A stretch of 64,000 bases of DNA from Phytohabitans aurantiacus (GTDB lineage Bacteria; Actinomycetota; Actinomycetes; Mycobacteriales; Micromonosporaceae). Below the pieces are notes generated by a model. That model had not been told where the DNA came from and did no database searches. It saw only the letters and a program-made list of their open reading frames with translations. The stretch is from the NCBI RefSeq assembly GCF_027923225.1, contig NZ_BSDI01000003.1, positions 62,001-126,000 on the forward strand. Reading direction: 5' to 3'. Of this stretch, positions 16,951 through 24,987 are shown piece after piece; positions within the stretch are counted from its first letter, which is position 1, and the number at the start of each line of letters is the position of its first letter. Made by a program: the position numbers and the translations under genes.

Positions 16951-17133
16951 CTGACCGCCAAAGCGAGCGACAGTTGTGATGGCGAACCTCCTGCGGCGGG
17001 TACCGTCGAGGTATCAGCCTAGCGGCGACCGAGCCCTCCGACGCATCCACTGAATGCTTCTCGGCTATCCGTGCAATCCTGGAGGCAAGCGCCGTCTTCG
17101 GTCGGCGCCGGGAGTGGACTGGGAGGCCCCAAC

Positions 17134-18426
17134 GTGACCGACGGCTGGAACTGGCGCCAGCCCGGCGGCGCGCCGGCACCGGCAGGCCCGCCGTCACCGG
17201 CTCCGCACGCGGAGACCGGGCGCGACGCCGGTTCGCCCTGGTGGTCCGACGCCCTCGCCGACCCGTGGCGCGATCCCTACGCCCCGGCAGCCGTGGTGGT
17301 ACGCCCACCGGAGGCCCCCGCCACCGCACCCGAGCCGGTCACGGATCCAGACGCGTCGTCGTCGCGGGGCATGCTGCCGATCGTCATGATCTCCGTCTTC
17401 GCCGCGTTGCTCGCCGGTTCGCTCGGTGGCGCGCTGGGATACGCGTTCGCGGTACGCAGCGGCGTCGGTGGGGGCACTGTGCTCGGCTCGACGGACAACG
17501 AGGCCCCGGCCGTCGCCCAGCGTCCACCGGACTCGCTGGCGGGGGTAGCCGAAAAGGTCGCGCCGAGCGTGGTGACCGTACGGGCACCCAGCGCTGGTGG
17601 GCTCAGCGTCGGCTCCGGCTTCGTGGCGACCGAAGACGGTTACGTGATCACGAACGACCACGTCGTCGAGGGCACGAGCGGGCCAGCCACCATCGTCTTC
17701 AATGATGGCTCGACGGCGTCCGGCTCAGTGGTCGGGCACGACCCCGAGTCCGACATCGCGGTGATCAAGGTGTCCCGCCCCAACCTCGTACCGGTGCAGT
17801 TCGGCGACTCCGACGCGATCGCGGTGGGCGACCCGGTGCTGGCGTTCGGCTCGCCGCTCGCCCTGGCCAACACCGTCACCGCCGGCATCGTCAGCGCGCT
17901 CGACCGCACCATCCAGTCCGGCGAGCCGGGCGGCCAGATGCGGTACTACGCGGCGATCCAGACCGACGCGGCGGTCAACCAAGGCAACTCCGGTGGTCCG
18001 CTGGTCGACGGTGCCGGCCGGGTGATCGGCGTCAACTCGGTGATCAAGTCGTTGGCGGCCGACGAGGAGCAGGCCGGAAACATCGGTCTCGCGTTCGCCA
18101 TCCCGATCAACCAGGCGAAACGGGTCGCGCAGGACATCATCGACACCGGCAAGGCACGCCGTACCGTGATCGGCGCCACGGTCGCGGAGCGCTCCCCGGG
18201 CGGTGGCGTACGCCTCGCCGCCGTCGACGCGGGTGGTCCGGCGGCCGCCGCCGGTCTCAAGATCGGAGACGTGCTGACCAGGCTCGACGGGCGTCCGCTG
18301 GAGCAGGGCACCGACCTGATCGCGCTGGTCCGCAAGTACGCGCCGGGCTCCGTGGTCACGGTGGAGTACCGTCGCGGCAGCGCCAAGCAGACCGCCTCAG
18401 TGACGCTGGCCGCCGACGCGAAGTAG
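17134..18426 (+). CDS. htrA: HtrA-like trypsin serine protease with PDZ domain
   Basis: A 430-residue membrane-anchored protease. A 90-residue Pro-rich cytoplasmic head is followed by one membrane helix (PIVMISVFAALLAGSLGGALGYAFAV), then an extracytoplasmic trypsin fold with His (ITNDHVVEG), Asp (ESDIAVIKV) and Ser (QGNSGGPLV), and a C-terminal PDZ domain (AAVDAGGPAAAAGLKIGDVLTRLDG). It would degrade or refold misfolded envelope proteins. GTG 17134 is seven bases after GGGAGG. Mycobacteria place sigE-rseA directly before htrA; here the O-methyltransferase is directly divergent and the sigma/anti-sigma pair is missing. tatB follows 38 bp on. Confidence 0.95.
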   Translation: MTDGWNWRQPGGAPAPAGPPSPAPHAETGRDAGSPWWSDALADPWRDPYAPAAVVVRPPEAPATAPEPVTDPDASSSRGMLPIVMISVFAALLAGSLGGALGYAFAVRSGVGGGTVLGSTDNEAPAVAQRPPDSLAGVAEKVAPSVVTVRAPSAGGLSVGSGFVATEDGYVITNDHVVEGTSGPATIVFNDGSTASGSVVGHDPESDIAVIKVSRPNLVPVQFGDSDAIAVGDPVLAFGSPLALANTVTAGIVSALDRTIQSGEPGGQMRYYAAIQTDAAVNQGNSGGPLVDGAGRVIGVNSVIKSLAADEEQAGNIGLAFAIPINQAKRVAQDIIDTGKARRTVIGATVAERSPGGGVRLAAVDAGGPAAAAGLKIGDVLTRLDGRPLEQGTDLIALVRKYAPGSVVTVEYRRGSAKQTASVTLAADAK

Positions 18427-18464
18427 GGTTCTCTTGCCCCACGGCGGGAAAGGAGGGCCACCAG

Positions 18465-18890
18465 GTGTTCGAAAACCTGAACTGGTGGGAGATCGGTGCG
18501 CTGCTGTTGCTCGCATTGCTGATCTTCGGTGACAAACTGCCCAACGTGATCTCCGACGGCATGCGGATGATCCGTAACCTGCGCGGGATGGCTCGCAACG
18601 CGACCACCGACCTGAGCCGTGAGCTGGGCACCGACATCCAGCTCGAAGACCTGCATCCGAAGGCCTTCATCCGCAAGCACCTGCTGAGCGAGGAAGACGA
18701 AGCGGCGCTCCGCCGCCCGCTGCAGGGCGTCTACGACTCGGTCAAGTCAGACCTCAACGGCGTCAAGTCCGACCTCAACGGGGTGAAGGACCAGTTGAAC
18801 GACGTCGCGTCCTCCGCCGACTTCCGCAAGGTCGACCCCGCGCCGGCGCCGCGCCAGATCGCGAAGAGCTTCGACGCCGACGCGACGTAA
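18465..18890 (+). CDS. tatB: Sec-independent translocase TatB
   Basis: A 141-residue Tat component: short N-terminus, one membrane helix (IGALLLLALLIFGDKLP) ending in the TatA/B-type hinge, and an amphipathic helix (NVISDGMRMIRNLRGMAR). A long charged tail contains a tandem heptad (SVKSDLNGVKSDLNGVKDQLN, given here only as location 85-105). The asparagine-rich start MFENLNWWEIG matches actinobacterial TatB. It acts with TatC in recognising twin-arginine substrates. GTG 18465 is preceded by AAGGAGG. Linked to htrA as in mycobacteria. Confidence 0.94.
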   Translation: MFENLNWWEIGALLLLALLIFGDKLPNVISDGMRMIRNLRGMARNATTDLSRELGTDIQLEDLHPKAFIRKHLLSEEDEAALRRPLQGVYDSVKSDLNGVKSDLNGVKDQLNDVASSADFRKVDPAPAPRQIAKSFDADAT

Positions 18891-18933
18891 TCTCAGCCGC
18901 GACGTAACCTCAGCGCCCCGCTGGCTCTAAACC

Positions 18934-20082
18934 TCAGCGCCCTGCGGGCTTGAGGCCTAGCGGCTTGCCGACCAGCGACTCCCGGCGCACAGCCAACCGG
19001 TCCGCGACCGCGGCGAGCGCCACCGAGGCGGGCGCCGTGGGGTCGGCGAGCACGATCGGCGTACCGGCGTCGCCCGCCTCGCGCACCCGGGTGTCGAGCG
19101 GCACCTGGCCGAGCAGCGGCACCGTGGCACCCACCGTCCGGGTCAGCGACTCGGCAACGGTCGCGCCGCCGCCCGAGCCGAAGATCTCCATGCGCTCGCC
19201 GGTCGGCAGCTCCAGCCACGACATGTTCTCCACCACACCCACGAGCCGCTGGTGCGTCTGGAGCGCGATCGCGCCGGCCCGCTCGGCCACCTCGGCGGCG
19301 GCGGTCTGCGGCGTGGTGACCACGAGGATCTCGGCGTTGGGCAGGAGCTGGGCCAGGGAGATCGCCACATCGCCGGTGCCCGGCGGCAGGTCGAGCAGGA
19401 GAACGTCCAGGTCGCCCCAGTACACGTCGGCGAGGAACTGCTGAAGCGCCCGGTGCAGCATCGGCCCGCGCCAGACGACGGCCGCGTTGCCGGCGGTGAA
19501 CATGCCGATCGAGATGACCTTCACGCCGTGGGCCTCCGGCGGCATGATCATGTCTTCGACGCGGGTGGGGCTGCCGTCCGCACCGAGCATCCGGGGCACC
19601 GAGTGGCCGTAGATGTCGGCGTCGACCACGCCCACCGACAGCCCGCGAGCGGCGAGCGCGGCGGCCAGGTTGACGGTGACGCTCGACTTGCCGACGCCGC
19701 CCTTACCGCTGGCGACCGCGTACACGCGGGTGCGCGAGCCGGGCTGGGCGAACGGGATCACCGGCTCGGCGGTGGCGGTGCCGCCGCGCAGCTTCGCCTG
19801 GAGGGCCTGGCGCTGCTCCGGGCTCATCACGCCGAAGTCGATCTCGACACCGGTCACGCCGGGAACTCCGCCCACGGCCGCGGTGATGTCGTTGCGCAGC
19901 TTGTCGCGCAGCGGGCAGCCCGCGACCGTCAGGAGCAACGCGACCCGCACCAAGCCGTCCGAGCCCACCTCGAAGGAGCGCACCATGCCCAGATCGGTGA
20001 TGGGGCGGCGGATCTCCGGGTCGTCGACGGTGGCGAGGGCAGCCTGAATGGCGTCCTCGATGGTGCTGGCAGGCGCTGACAT
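18934..20082 (-). CDS. mrp: Mrp/NBP35-family Fe-S carrier ATPase (ApbC-like)
   Basis: A 382-residue P-loop ATPase. Residues about 1-90 are a DUF59/MIP18 domain (LATVDDPEIRRPITDLGMV, TVAGCPLRD with its Cys), followed by the deviant Walker A GKGGVGKSSVT and Mrp blocks (DADIYGHSVPRMLG, DLPPGTGD, VVENMSW). The usual CxxC after ENMSW is replaced by LELPTGE, as in mycobacterial Mrp, so cluster binding must differ from E. coli ApbC. It is thought to help Fe-S protein maturation. ATG 20082 is preferred, with ATG 20091 as an alternative. Confidence 0.93.
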   Translation of the reverse strand: MSAPASTIEDAIQAALATVDDPEIRRPITDLGMVRSFEVGSDGLVRVALLLTVAGCPLRDKLRNDITAAVGGVPGVTGVEIDFGVMSPEQRQALQAKLRGGTATAEPVIPFAQPGSRTRVYAVASGKGGVGKSSVTVNLAAALAARGLSVGVVDADIYGHSVPRMLGADGSPTRVEDMIMPPEAHGVKVISIGMFTAGNAAVVWRGPMLHRALQQFLADVYWGDLDVLLLDLPPGTGDVAISLAQLLPNAEILVVTTPQTAAAEVAERAGAIALQTHQRLVGVVENMSWLELPTGERMEIFGSGGGATVAESLTRTVGATVPLLGQVPLDTRVREAGDAGTPIVLADPTAPASVALAAVADRLAVRRESLVGKPLGLKPAGR

Positions 20083-20231
20083 GTAAGCCATGCTACGTCG
20101 GACGGTACTGGCGTCCCGCGCGGGCGGGTGGTGCACTTTACACCGCTACCCGGCCGTGTGTGGTGTTTTTGAATATTGTCGGTTTCCGGCTGGACGCCGT
20201 ACCCCCTGAAGTGCGACGATCGTTGAAGAAC

Positions 20232-20262
20232 GCCGCGCGCCCAGCCCCTTGGGGCGCGCGGC
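20232..20262 (-). terminator. Terminator after the DUF1003 operon
   Basis: An 11 bp perfect stem GCCGCGCGCCC/GGGCGCGCGGC with a 9-base loop lies 20 bp beyond the stop of the leftward DUF1003 gene. The minus-strand sequence after it is GTTCTTCAAC. On the plus strand it is followed by CTTTCT. Confidence 0.7.
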
Positions 20263-20282
20263 CTTTCTACGTCTGGGCCGGT

Positions 20283-20855
20283 CTACGTCTGGGGCCGGTC
20301 GCCGTCGACCTCGTCCAGCGGTTCGTGCAGCGCGTGGCGCGTGCGGCCACCGGAGCGCGACGAGCGGCGCTGTGCCTCGTTCAGCTCATCTGCCAGCCGG
20401 GCCAGCTCGGAGCGGAGGAAGTCGCGGGTCGCCACTTCGCCGAGCGCGATCCGCAGCGCCGCGATCTCCCGCGCCAGGTACTCGGTGTCCGCCTTCTGCA
20501 TCGCGGCCCGCCGCCGGTCCTCCTCCAGCCCCAACCGGTCGCGGTCGGTCTGCCGGTTCTGCGCGAGCAGGATCAGCGGCGCCGCGTACGACGCCTGGAG
20601 GGAGAGCATGAGCGTCAGGAACGTGAACGTGTACGGGTCGAAGCGCAGGTCAGCGGGGGCGAACGTGTTCCACCCGACCCATAGCAGGATCACCACCGTC
20701 ATGTAGACCAGGAACTTCGCCGTGCCCATGTAACGCGCGATGCCCTCAGACCACTGCCCGAACGACTCCGGGTCGAAGCGCGGCAGGCGCACGCGGGCAG
20801 GGTCGCGTGGCTGGTCGAGCCTGCGGGTACGGCCAGTGCTGCGCGACTCAGGCAT
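20283..20855 (-). CDS. DUF1003 membrane protein
   Basis: A 190-residue protein of the DUF1003 family: a basic N-terminus, two membrane helices (LVYMTVVILLWVGWNTF and FTFLTLMLSLQASYAAPLILLAQN), then a cytoplasmic coiled-coil region (RQTDRDRLGLEEDRRRAAMQKADTE) and a basic tail. Function is unproven. The ATG overlaps the stop of the MgtE/CBS gene by 8 bp, so the two proteins are likely made together. Mycobacteria keep the same pair downstream of mrp. Confidence 0.9.
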   Translation of the reverse strand: MPESRSTGRTRRLDQPRDPARVRLPRFDPESFGQWSEGIARYMGTAKFLVYMTVVILLWVGWNTFAPADLRFDPYTFTFLTLMLSLQASYAAPLILLAQNRQTDRDRLGLEEDRRRAAMQKADTEYLAREIAALRIALGEVATRDFLRSELARLADELNEAQRRSSRSGGRTRHALHEPLDEVDGDRPQT

Positions 20856-22098
20856 CGGCGTCTCCGGAGCGGTCGCGCCAATCCGGCGGCAGCGAATGGT
20901 CGAGCACGTCGTCGACCGTCACCGCGCCGACCAGACGGTTGGCGGTGTCGACGACCGGCAGCGCCACGAGGTCGTACGTCGCCATCCGCCGCGTGATCTC
21001 CAAGAGCGGGGTGTCGGGCTGCAGGGGGTCGATGCCGCTGTCGAGCACGCCGCCGAGGATCTCGGACGGCGCCTCCCGCAGCAACCGCTGGAAGTGCACG
21101 ATGCCGAGAAAGCGCCCGGTCGGGGTGGCCATGGGTGCCCGGGCCACGAAGATCTGCGCCGCGATGGCGGGCGGCAACTGCGGCTCGCGGATGCGGGCCA
21201 GCGCCTCGGCCACCGTCGCGTCGGGGGTCAGAATGACCGGCTCAGACGTCATCACGCTGCCGGCCGTGCCCTTCTGGTACTTCATGAGCTGCCGGACGGG
21301 GTCGGCCTCCTCAGGCTCCATGAGCTCGAAGAGCACCTCCTGCTCGGCGCGGGGCAGCTCCGCGAGCAGGTCGGCCGCGTCGTCCGGGTCCATCTCCTCG
21401 AGTACGTCCGCGGCGCGCTCCCGATCGAGCGCCGCGATGATCTCCACCTGGTCGTGCTCGGGGAGCTCTTCCAGTACATCGGCCAGCCGCTCGTCGTCGA
21501 GGGCGGCCGCCACCTCGTTGCGGCGGGCGTCTGGCATCTCCTGGAGCGCGTTGGCGAGGTCGGCCGGGCGCATGCCCTCCAGCAGGGCGAGCAGGCTCGC
21601 GGTGCCCTGCGTGTCCGGTACCCCGATGACGCCGCGCACCCGGTCCCAGTCGAGCTGCTGGAGCTGGCCGCGGCGGGTGAGCCGGCCGGAGTGCGCGCGC
21701 ACGGCGACCTTGGCCAGCGACCACTCGCCGGTCCGGCTGCACTCCATCGCCATGTCGACCACGATGCCGGGCCGGCCGTCGGGTTCGATCGTGACGCGCC
21801 GGTCGAGCAGGTCTTCGAGTACGAGCAGCTCGTTGGGGCGCTTCTCGAAGCGGCGCAGATTGAGCGTGCCGGTGCCGAGCACCACCGAGTCCGCGTCGAT
21901 CGAGGTGATGCGGTTGATCGGCAGGAAGATCCGGCGCCGCATCGGCATCTCGGCGACCAGGCCGACGATCTGGGGTGGCCGGTTGGTGGTGCGCAGTCGC
22001 GCCACCGCGTCCCGTACCCGGCCAACCTGGTCTCCGTTGGGGTCGAACACGGCCAACCCGGCGAGCCGCGCGATGTAGACCCGTGTCGGCGTCGTCAC
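20848..22098 (-). CDS. MgtE N-domain / CBS-pair protein without membrane domain
   Basis: A 416-residue soluble protein. A PRC-barrel-like N-terminus (TRVYIARLAGLAVFDPNGDQVGRVRD) is followed by a MgtE_N superhelix of short repeats (about 170-280: ADVLEELPEHDQVEIIAALD, AADVLEEMDPDDAADLLAELP) and two CBS domains (about 290-410). In MgtE channels these cytoplasmic domains sense Mg2+ and gate transport; here the channel segment is absent, so the protein may regulate its partner DUF1003 or another transporter (inference). GTG 22098 begins the conserved MTTPTRVYIAR-like N-terminus. Confidence 0.9.
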   Translation of the reverse strand: MTTPTRVYIARLAGLAVFDPNGDQVGRVRDAVARLRTTNRPPQIVGLVAEMPMRRRIFLPINRITSIDADSVVLGTGTLNLRRFEKRPNELLVLEDLLDRRVTIEPDGRPGIVVDMAMECSRTGEWSLAKVAVRAHSGRLTRRGQLQQLDWDRVRGVIGVPDTQGTASLLALLEGMRPADLANALQEMPDARRNEVAAALDDERLADVLEELPEHDQVEIIAALDRERAADVLEEMDPDDAADLLAELPRAEQEVLFELMEPEEADPVRQLMKYQKGTAGSVMTSEPVILTPDATVAEALARIREPQLPPAIAAQIFVARAPMATPTGRFLGIVHFQRLLREAPSEILGGVLDSGIDPLQPDTPLLEITRRMATYDLVALPVVDTANRLVGAVTVDDVLDHSLPPDWRDRSGDADA

Positions 22099-22126
22099 GA
22101 GATCAGCGTAGTGGGACAAGCGGGTG

Positions 22127-22603
22127 TCAGCGCCGGACGCGGTGCAGCCGGAAGGGCTTGCGCGGCCTGCGGGTCGCCGGTGTCTCGCGTGGCGGGGCGG
22201 CCTCTGACGCGTCGCCGCGCTCGATCAGTTCGCCCGCCGGGCTGAGCCGGCTGACCGTGCACTCAGCCGCCCAGCGAGCCGCGAGATCCGCCGCGCTGCC
22301 CGGCGCGTTGAGCCGCTTGGTGGCCAGCTGCGGCGCGATGGTCTCCCACTCCTCGGACCCGGGCGCCACGCGATCGACCGCCGCCGGGAAGGTGACGATG
22401 CGGCCGCCGTGGTCGCCGCGCAGGGACACGGTGGCGCGATCCGCTGTGGCGAGGCCAGGCGCGGCTTGCTCGCCTGGCCCGCTGACCACGTACAGCGCGT
22501 CGTCGATCGGCAGGCACCACAGCGCGAGCGCTGGCCCGTCGCCGACCGCGACCCAGGCCACGGCCGCCTTCTTCATCGCCTCGGTGACCACCGCGTCGAC
22601 CAT
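22127..22603 (-). CDS. Conserved hypothetical protein
   Basis: A 158-residue soluble protein. VTEAMKKAAVAWVAVGDGPALALWCLPIDDALYVVSGPGEQ suggests a split-barrel flavin-binding-like fold similar to pyridoxamine-phosphate-oxidase relatives, but no FMN motif is clear. The C-terminus is very basic (ATRRPRKPFRLHRVRR). It lies 28 bp upstream of the MgtE/CBS gene on the same strand and may be its operon partner. ATG 22603 is chosen; ATG 22621 is six codons earlier. Confidence 0.7.
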   Translation of the reverse strand: MVDAVVTEAMKKAAVAWVAVGDGPALALWCLPIDDALYVVSGPGEQAAPGLATADRATVSLRGDHGGRIVTFPAAVDRVAPGSEEWETIAPQLATKRLNAPGSAADLAARWAAECTVSRLSPAGELIERGDASEAAPPRETPATRRPRKPFRLHRVRR

Positions 22604-22642
22604 GCGACCATCTTGCCGCATTCGCCCGCCGTACCCGCTGAT

Positions 22643-23347
22643 CTATCCGATGGACATCGGCGCGCGGTCGACCAGACCGATCAGTTCGCTCAGCGCGGTC
22701 ACGCTCGGCCCGGACCACTGGCGGTCGGCGTTGAACACCAGGTGGCTCGCGAGGTCGGGAGCGTCGAGGCGCACCGCGGTCATGCCCAACCTCGCCGCGC
22801 CGGTCAGCTCGTGGCTCCCACCGTCGCCCACGTACAGGCACCGCTCGGGCGCCACGTCCAGGCGGGCGCAGGCGGCAAGGTAGATCTCCGGAGCCGGCTT
22901 GCAATGCCCGATCTCCACCGAGTACGCATGTGCGTCGAGGAGGGGTGCCACCGGCAGAAGGGGCATGAGCGCTGGCAGTTCATGTGTGCAGTCGCTGACG
23001 ACGGCGGTACGCAATCCTCGCTGGCGCAGTGCGCGGAGCGTGTCGACGGCGTCCGCGCGCAGCTGAGTGTCGGCGCTGATCGCCGCGAGCCGGAAGTCGG
23101 CGGCGACGCGCAGCGCGCGCCCCGCCGCCGGGCTCGCGCCGGCCTGCTCGCAAACCCATCGGAGGGTCGCCTCGGCGGAACCGTAGGTGCCGCGCGCACG
23201 GGCGTAAAACGACTGGTCGAGTACCGCGAAAAGGTTGCTCAGGTCGCAACCGAGGGCCTGCGCGACGGCGGCGTGCAGCGGTCCGCGCCGGACCGAAGTT
23301 GTCAAGGTGCCGAAAAAGTCGAAAAGCACCGCACTGTACGCGGGCAT
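22643..23347 (-). CDS. HAD-superfamily hydrolase
   Basis: A 234-residue HAD subfamily I enzyme with an alpha-helical cap at about 20-90. Motif I is FDFFGTLT, with nucleophile Asp10 but Phe instead of Asp two residues later, as in haloacid-dehalogenase-like rather than phosphatase members. Motif II is VVSDCT, the motif III Lys is in HCKPAPEIY, and motif IV is VGDGGSHE. The substrate is unknown. It is divergent from the EamA transporter. Confidence 0.9.
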   Translation of the reverse strand: MPAYSAVLFDFFGTLTTSVRRGPLHAAVAQALGCDLSNLFAVLDQSFYARARGTYGSAEATLRWVCEQAGASPAAGRALRVAADFRLAAISADTQLRADAVDTLRALRQRGLRTAVVSDCTHELPALMPLLPVAPLLDAHAYSVEIGHCKPAPEIYLAACARLDVAPERCLYVGDGGSHELTGAARLGMTAVRLDAPDLASHLVFNADRQWSGPSVTALSELIGLVDRAPMSIG

Positions 23348-23485
23348 GACGAAATCAGCCTCCGGAGTAGGAAGGGGGTTCCGAGGGACGGACCGGGCGA
23401 GCCTAACGGCGTGACTATTCGAGCACAGTCACCAACGCAGCGTAGTCACGCAATTGCAAGAAGCGACCTGTGAGGATAAATCACC

Positions 23486-24397
23486 GTGCATCACCGCCCA
23501 GATCCCTTAACCGTCACCGCGCTCACCATCGCGGTGGTCTCGATCTCGGCCTCCGCGCCGATGATCGCGTACGCGGCCGCGCCCGCCCTGGCCCTCGCCT
23601 TCTGGCGAAACCTGCTCGCGGCCGGCGTGCTCGCCCCGGCGGCGGTGGCACGACGGGGTCCAGAACTCCGCCAGCTGGTGCGTGGCGGCAAGCGCCGTGA
23701 GGGCGGGTACAGCCTGCTGGCCGGCGCCGCGCTGGCGGTCCACTTTGGCGCGTGGATGCCGAGCACCAAGCTCACCTCGGTGGCGACCGCGACCGCCCTG
23801 GTCTGCACCCAGCCGGTCTGGCAGGGGCTGATCGCCAGCCGGCAGGGCAAGCGGCTGCCCCAGGCCACCTGGATCGGCATCGGAATGGCGGTCGGCGGCG
23901 CGGCCCTCGCCACCGGTGCCGACATCGGCGTCTCCGGCGAGGCGATCCTCGGCGACCTGCTCGCGCTCGCGGGCGCGGTGGCTGGCGCGGTGTACACGGC
24001 TCTCGGCGAGCAGGCTCGTACCCAGCTCAGCACGACGACGTACACGCTGGTCTGCTACACGACATGCGCCGCCGGCCTGCTGGCCGTGTGCCTGATCGGC
24101 CAGGTGCGGCTGTCCGGCTTCGACACCACGACGTGGCTGGTGGTACTGGGACTCGTGATCGGCCCGCAGCTGCTCGGCCACTCGATGCTCAACTACGCCC
24201 TGCACAAGATCTCAGCGACCACGGTCAGCATCCTGGCCCTCTTGGAGGTACCGGGAGCCGCCCTGATCGCCTGGGCCTGGCTGGACCAGCTCCCGCCCCT
24301 GTCCTCGCTCCCCGGCCTTTCTCTCCTGCTAGCCGGCGTAGCCGTAGTCCTCCTAGCCCGAACCCGCCCCACCCCGACCCCCCACCCCACCCTCTAA
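23486..24397 (+). CDS. EamA-family (DMT) transporter
   Basis: A 303-residue integral membrane protein with ten predicted helices in two EamA repeats (first ends near the KLTSVATATALVCTQPVWQ block, second near HKISATTVSILALLEVPGAALIAWAWL). Such proteins export amino acids, nucleosides or other metabolites; the substrate is not inferable. GTG 23486 follows GAGGA by nine bases. The last 20 codons run into a C-rich stretch (PTPTPHPTL), and the downstream intergenic DNA is highly repetitive. Confidence 0.9.
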   Translation: MHHRPDPLTVTALTIAVVSISASAPMIAYAAAPALALAFWRNLLAAGVLAPAAVARRGPELRQLVRGGKRREGGYSLLAGAALAVHFGAWMPSTKLTSVATATALVCTQPVWQGLIASRQGKRLPQATWIGIGMAVGGAALATGADIGVSGEAILGDLLALAGAVAGAVYTALGEQARTQLSTTTYTLVCYTTCAAGLLAVCLIGQVRLSGFDTTTWLVVLGLVIGPQLLGHSMLNYALHKISATTVSILALLEVPGAALIAWAWLDQLPPLSSLPGLSLLLAGVAVVLLARTRPTPTPHPTL

Positions 24398-24533
24398 CCC
24401 ACCGCCGGCCCCGCTCCCCGCACCGCCCCTCTCGCCGCGGCTTTGCTCGCCGCGGCGCGGGCGGCTTCTTGCCGTCGCCCCGGCCGTGCTCCGGGCGGCG
24501 GCCCCCTTGCCGCCACGCGGCGGCCCCCTTGCC

Positions 24534-24573
24534 GCCGATCAAGGGCAAACGCACGTGCTTGGATCTCTTCTCC
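24534..24573 (+). repeat. GATCAAGG element, truncated copy (A1)
   Basis: Matches the first 40 bases of the 83 bp consensus (GCCGATCAAGGGC, GCACGTG, GGATCTCTT) and then diverges. It lies 53 bp before the complete copy in the same orientation, so it is a tandem partial duplicate. Confidence 0.8.
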
Positions 24574-24626
24574 CCGCCCGTCCGCCCCCAGGCCAGCCCG
24601 GCACGGCGTGTCGCCACGCCCTGTCC

Positions 24627-24708
24627 GCCGATCAAGGGCAAACGCACGTGGTTCGATCGCTTTCCGCGTGCATTCGCCCTTGATCGATGGAAATGGCCTT
24701 GATCGACG
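24627..24708 (+). repeat. GATCAAGG element, full copy (A2)
   Basis: An 82 bp element. It starts GCCGATCAAGGGC, contains CACGTGG and CGCGTG, then GCCCTTGATC, and ends CCTTGATCGACG. The first 19 bases after GCC can pair with the block ending at GCCCTTGATC, and the terminal CCTTGATC offers a second, competing partner for the left arm. One base shorter than the other copies. Confidence 0.85.
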
Positions 24709-24987
24709 GGCGCTCGCGGCTCGCGTCCGGCGGCGAACGCGCAGCGGCACGGTCCGCGAACGGTACGTGGGCGGGCGTAGCGGGCGTGCCACTCGGACCG
24801 ACCCGCCGCGAGCGCGCATTTTCCCTGTTTTCGCGGCATCAGGGCGGCCCGGAGGCAGCATGTTCGGGGATTTTGTCGTGACGGCCGCAGGCGGCAGTGA
24901 GATCCTCCACAGCTTGGTTCTCGTGCGTCGGCGCCCGAGGTTACTGTTGGGTCACTTGGACCCTTAGCGACCATTAAGGAGCGCTCG

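Larger units (their letters stand above)
24398..24987. other. 590 bp repeat-rich intergenic region
   Basis: This gene-free stretch holds a tandem GGCGGCCCCCTTGCCGCC (about 24497-24535), a half copy and a full copy of the 82-83 bp GATCAAGG element, a 25-mer (24816-24840) and a 16-mer (24855-24870) shared with the 51.5 kb region. Open frames through it are compositional artefacts. The CoA-ester lyase ribosome site AAGGAG lies at its right end. Confidence 0.75.

Noticed and set aside
24534..24708. Tandem GATCAAGG copies as a CRISPR array
   Set aside because: Only two copies at unequal length with palindromic structure, no regular spacers and no cas genes.
24443..24967. Frames of 150-175 codons in the 24.4-25 kb gap, some with IKGKRT-type repeats
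   Set aside because: The repeated peptides are translations of the GATCAAGG DNA repeats in several frames; no ribosome site or conserved domain. Treated as repeats.
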